Origin: Bacillota bacterium | Lineage (GTDB): Bacteria; Bacillota; Clostridia; Christensenellales; CAG-138 | Direction: 5' to 3' | Assembly (NCBI GenBank): GCA_023461495.1 | Contig: JAEYLA010000127.1 | Coordinates: 1-8,159 of the forward strand | Length of the DNA: 8,159 nt | Part shown: piece by piece, positions 6,207-8,159 of the stretch | How positions within the stretch are numbered: position 1 is the stretch's first letter | How the letters are laid out: each line of letters opens with the position of its first letter | Translations under genes and position numbers: made by a program | The notes under the pieces: model-generated | Told to the model about the DNA's origin: nothing | What the model saw: only the letters and a program-made list of their open reading frames with translations | Database searches by the model: none

Positions 6207-7100
6207 ATGCAAAAGATTATCCCGCATTTGTGGTTTCACCACCAGGCGGCGGAGGCCGCTCACTTTTACTGCAGCCTGTTTGAACATGCCCGGGTTTCTA
6301 ATATTGCGCGTTATGAGTCCGCCGGAGCGGCGGTTTCGGGAATGCCCGAAGGGTCCGTATTGACGGTGGAGTTTACGCTTGCCGGGCAGGAGTTCATCGC
6401 CCTTAACGGCGGGCCTGTGTTTTCCTTTACGCCCGCCATCTCCTTTTATGTAGGCTGTGAAACGGAGCAGGAGCTTTTCAAGCTGTATGAAGCGCTCTCC
6501 CGGGGCGGGACTATTTTGATGGAGCTTAGCGCCTACCCGTTCTCCGAGCAATTCGCCTGGGTGCAGGACAGATACGGCCTTTCCTGGCAGCTCAACCTTG
6601 GGGAGCGCAACCAGAAAATCACGCCGTTTCTGATGTTTACGGGCGCGCAGCTCGGCAAGGCGGAAGAAGCGATTGTGCACTATACAAGTTTGTTTGAAAA
6701 CGCAAAGGCGCTCCACATCGACCGGGTTGGCCCCGGGGAAGAGATGGCGGAGGGCTATGTCAGGCATGCTGCATTCCGGCTAAACGGGCAGGAATTTATG
6801 GCCATTGACAGCGGCTTTGAGCACGGTTTTACATTTACAGAGGCAATATCGCTGTATGTCAACTGCCGCGATCAACAGGAGGTGGACCGCCTGTGGAACG
6901 CGTTGCTTGAAGGCGGAGAAGTACAGCCCTGCGGCTGGCTCAAGGACCGGTTTGGCGTCTCCTGGCAGATCGTGCCTGAAGCGCTCAGCGATATGATGAA
7001 AGACCCGAATCCTAAGAAGGCGCACAATATGATGAAAGCGATGCTGCAAATGGAAAAGCTGGATTTGGCTGCGCTGACACAGGCATACGAAATGGAATAA
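6207..7100 (+). CDS. Tandem VOC-fold (PhnB / 3-demethylubiquinone-9 methyltransferase-like) protein
   Basis: A 297-residue cytoplasmic protein made of two homologous VOC (glyoxalase/bleomycin-resistance fold) domains, about 3-131 and 137-257. The duplication is plain: QEFIALNGG...FTPAISFYVGC...DRYGLSWQL in the first half matches QEFMAIDSG...FTEAISLYVNC...DRFGVSWQI in the second. Each half opens with the family's IxPxLxF-like strand and a FYxSLFE helix. The tail (DPNPKKAHNMMKAMLQMEKLDL) is typical of this group. Despite the methyltransferase label in databases, members of this family generally lack proven enzymatic activity, so the substrate is unknown. The start at 6207 is supported by GGGAGG at 6193-6198, 8 nt upstream; the frame is open further back but that part lies antisense to the neighbouring gene. 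The gene is divergent from the helical protein and ends at its own terminator, so it is probably monocistronic. Confidence 0.88.
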   Translation: MQKIIPHLWFHHQAAEAAHFYCSLFEHARVSNIARYESAGAAVSGMPEGSVLTVEFTLAGQEFIALNGGPVFSFTPAISFYVGCETEQELFKLYEALSRGGTILMELSAYPFSEQFAWVQDRYGLSWQLNLGERNQKITPFLMFTGAQLGKAEEAIVHYTSLFENAKALHIDRVGPGEEMAEGYVRHAAFRLNGQEFMAIDSGFEHGFTFTEAISLYVNCRDQQEVDRLWNALLEGGEVQPCGWLKDRFGVSWQIVPEALSDMMKDPNPKKAHNMMKAMLQMEKLDLAALTQAYEME

Positions 7101-7106
7101 CAAGCA

Positions 7107-7141
7107 AAGAACAAGCCGGGGCCCCGCCTTGGCTTGTTTTT
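7107..7141 (+). terminator. Rho-independent terminator after the VOC gene
   Basis: AACAAGCC (7110-7117) pairs with GGCTTGTT (7131-7138). Inner G-C and G-T pairs extend the stem to a small loop, and TTGTTTTT follows on the 3' side. It begins within 10 nt of the TAA at 7098-7100 and separates the VOC gene from the transporter. Confidence 0.88.
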
Positions 7142-7173
7142 GCGGCGGACCGCGCTTCCAAGACATGCCCGCA

Positions 7174-7203
7174 TTGCCCGCGCTCCTGTATATGCCTTAT
7201 AAT
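7174..7203 (+). promoter_or_regulatory. sigma-A-type promoter of the MFS transporter gene
   Basis: TTGCCC (7174-7179) and a perfect TATAAT (7198-7203) with an 18-nt spacer. Transcription should begin near 7210, leaving a leader of only about 25 nt before the GTG start. The -10 box lies inside a long palindrome (7188-7214). Confidence 0.75.
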
Positions 7204-7214
7204 ACGGTATATAC
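7188..7214. promoter_or_regulatory. 27-bp near-palindromic operator covering the MFS promoter -10 box
   Basis: The arms GTATATGCC (7188-7196) and GGTATATAC (7206-7214) are inverted copies with one mismatch, and the 9-bp centre is itself largely symmetric: 11 of 13 base pairs about the centre at 7201 obey two-fold symmetry. It encloses TATAAT and the likely transcription start, the classic position for a repressor that blocks RNA polymerase. The regulator gene is not in the window; TetR-, MarR- or GntR-type dimers are plausible, but the family cannot be told. Confidence 0.6.
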
Positions 7215-7222
7215 CAATGGAT

Positions 7223-7228
7223 GGAGGG
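7223..7228 (+). promoter_or_regulatory. Ribosome binding site selecting the GTG start of the MFS gene
   Basis: GGAGGG lies 7 nt before the GTG at 7236. An in-frame ATG at 7221 overlaps this site and has no Shine-Dalgarno sequence of its own, so GTG is preferred. Confidence 0.75.
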
Positions 7229-7235
7229 CGCGCGG

Positions 7236-8159
7236 GTGAAAGAGGAAAGACTGGGCTTCCGGGTATGGCTTGCATTGCTGGTGTTTGGGCTGTTCGGGCA
7301 GCTTGCCTGGACGGTGGAGAACATGTACCTCAACGTGTTTGTGTTCAATACCATTACGGGCGATCCGGGCGTGATTGCCAACATGGTGGCCGCAAGCGCG
7401 TTGACCGCCACGTTAACCACGCTTCTCGTAGGGGCGCTCACGGATAAACTTGGCAGGCGCAAGGCCTTTATGGTGGCGGGATACCTGTTGTGGGGGCTTT
7501 CCACCATGGCGTTTGGGGCGATCTCCATTCAAAATGTGCAGGCCATGTTCCCGGGCGTTGCGGCGGTGCAGGTTGCGGCGACGCTTGTGATTTTGACGGA
7601 CTGCATCATGACCTTCTTTGGTTCAAGCGCCAACGACGCCGCGTTCAACGCGTGGGTGACGGATGTGACGACAAAGAAGAACCGCGGCAGAGTAGAGGGG
7701 GTACTATCAAGCCTTCCCCTTGTCGCAATGCTCATCGTGTTTGCGGGGCTCGATGGGTTTACCCAGCGCGGGGATTGGCCCATGTTTTTTACGGTTGTCG
7801 GCGGCACGGTCACGCTCGGCGGGCTCCTGGGCCTGTTTTTAATCAAGGATGCGCCGACGCTTGCAAAAAGCGATACCGGCTATTTTTCTAATATCATATA
7901 CGGCTTCCGGCCTGTGGTGGCGCGTAAGCACCCATCGTTGTATCTCGCGCTGTGCGCGCTATTTGTGGCATCCGCGGCGACCCAAATTTTCATGCCGTAC
8001 CTGCTCATCTACATCCAGAGATCGCTCAATATCGGGAATTACGCGCTGCTATTGGGGGTGGTGCTCATCTGCGCCTCCATCATCAGCGTGCTTTGCGGGC
8101 GGCTGATTGATAAAATCGGAAAACTGAAGTTCATCTTCATTGCCGTTGCGGCGGAGCTT
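7236..8159 (+). CDS. Major facilitator superfamily transporter (3' partial)
   Basis: The frame is open from GTG at 7236 to the window end (308 codons), so the gene is cut at its 3' side; MFS proteins are usually 400 residues or more. It is an inner-membrane secondary carrier. The hydrophobic segments alternate as expected: about 8-27, 45-68, 77-95, 101-125, then after a loop with VTDVTTKKNRGRVEG come 158-170 and 180-200, and the second half starts near 225. The MFS signature G-x3-D-x2-G-R-R is at 66-75 (GALTDKLGRR) and a weaker echo (GRLIDKIGK) appears near residues 288-296 in the second half. This is enough for the superfamily but not for a substrate; sugar uptake and drug efflux are both possible. 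A dedicated promoter with a palindromic operator suggests induction by a specific ligand. The gene is separated from the VOC gene by a terminator. Confidence 0.88.
   Translation, partial: MKEERLGFRVWLALLVFGLFGQLAWTVENMYLNVFVFNTITGDPGVIANMVAASALTATLTTLLVGALTDKLGRRKAFMVAGYLLWGLSTMAFGAISIQNVQAMFPGVAAVQVAATLVILTDCIMTFFGSSANDAAFNAWVTDVTTKKNRGRVEGVLSSLPLVAMLIVFAGLDGFTQRGDWPMFFTVVGGTVTLGGLLGLFLIKDAPTLAKSDTGYFSNIIYGFRPVVARKHPSLYLALCALFVASAATQIFMPYLLIYIQRSLNIGNYALLLGVVLICASIISVLCGRLIDKIGKLKFIFIAVAAEL

Noticed and set aside
6171..7528. Several 100-220-codon - strand frames under the VOC and MFS genes
   Set aside because: Each mirrors a real + strand gene and has an Arg/Ser/Pro-rich product without domain features.

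Overview
The window looks like a chromosomal segment from a fermentative, anaerobic Gram-positive bacterium, probably Clostridia. The evidence is a pyruvate formate-lyase/activase pair, a Firmicutes-type lipoyl-dependent dehydrogenase, strong AGGAGG-type ribosome binding sites, sigma-A-like promoters and compact rho-independent terminators. Base composition is fairly G+C-rich for that group. I cannot name a genus. I see no rRNA, tRNA, CRISPR array, insertion sequence or phage gene.

Left block (1-2180, + strand): the 3' part of an E1 beta gene of a thiamine-diphosphate 2-oxo acid or acetoin dehydrogenase, then the complete E2 (lipoyl acyltransferase) gene 22 nt downstream. A hairpin terminator closes the operon. 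E1 alpha presumably lies before the window. No E3 (lipoamide dehydrogenase) follows E2.

Centre block (2301-6044, - strand): pflA and pflB lie head-to-tail one base apart, transcribed as pflB then pflA. pflB has a well-formed promoter and a roughly 100-nt leader rich in inverted and direct repeats. Upstream of that promoter, on the same strand, is a 169-aa all-helical protein of unknown function. The pfl operon converges on the dehydrogenase operon, and one bidirectional terminator near 2151-2179 can serve both. Two alternative ways of converting pyruvate-type substrates to acyl-CoA therefore face each other: NADH-yielding oxidation and formate-yielding cleavage.

Right block (6207-8159, + strand): a duplicated VOC/PhnB-like protein is transcribed divergently from the helical gene and ends at a strong terminator. 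It is followed by the start of a major facilitator superfamily transporter that runs off the window. The transporter has a clear promoter whose -10 box sits in the middle of a 27-bp near-palindrome, so it is probably under a dedicated repressor.

The genes are mostly ordinary families. The most interesting signals are regulatory: the MFS operator, the pflB leader repeats and a perfect palindrome in the divergent intergenic region. The uncharacterised helical protein and the PSBD-like duplication in E2 also merit a look. I found no convincing undescribed multi-gene system.
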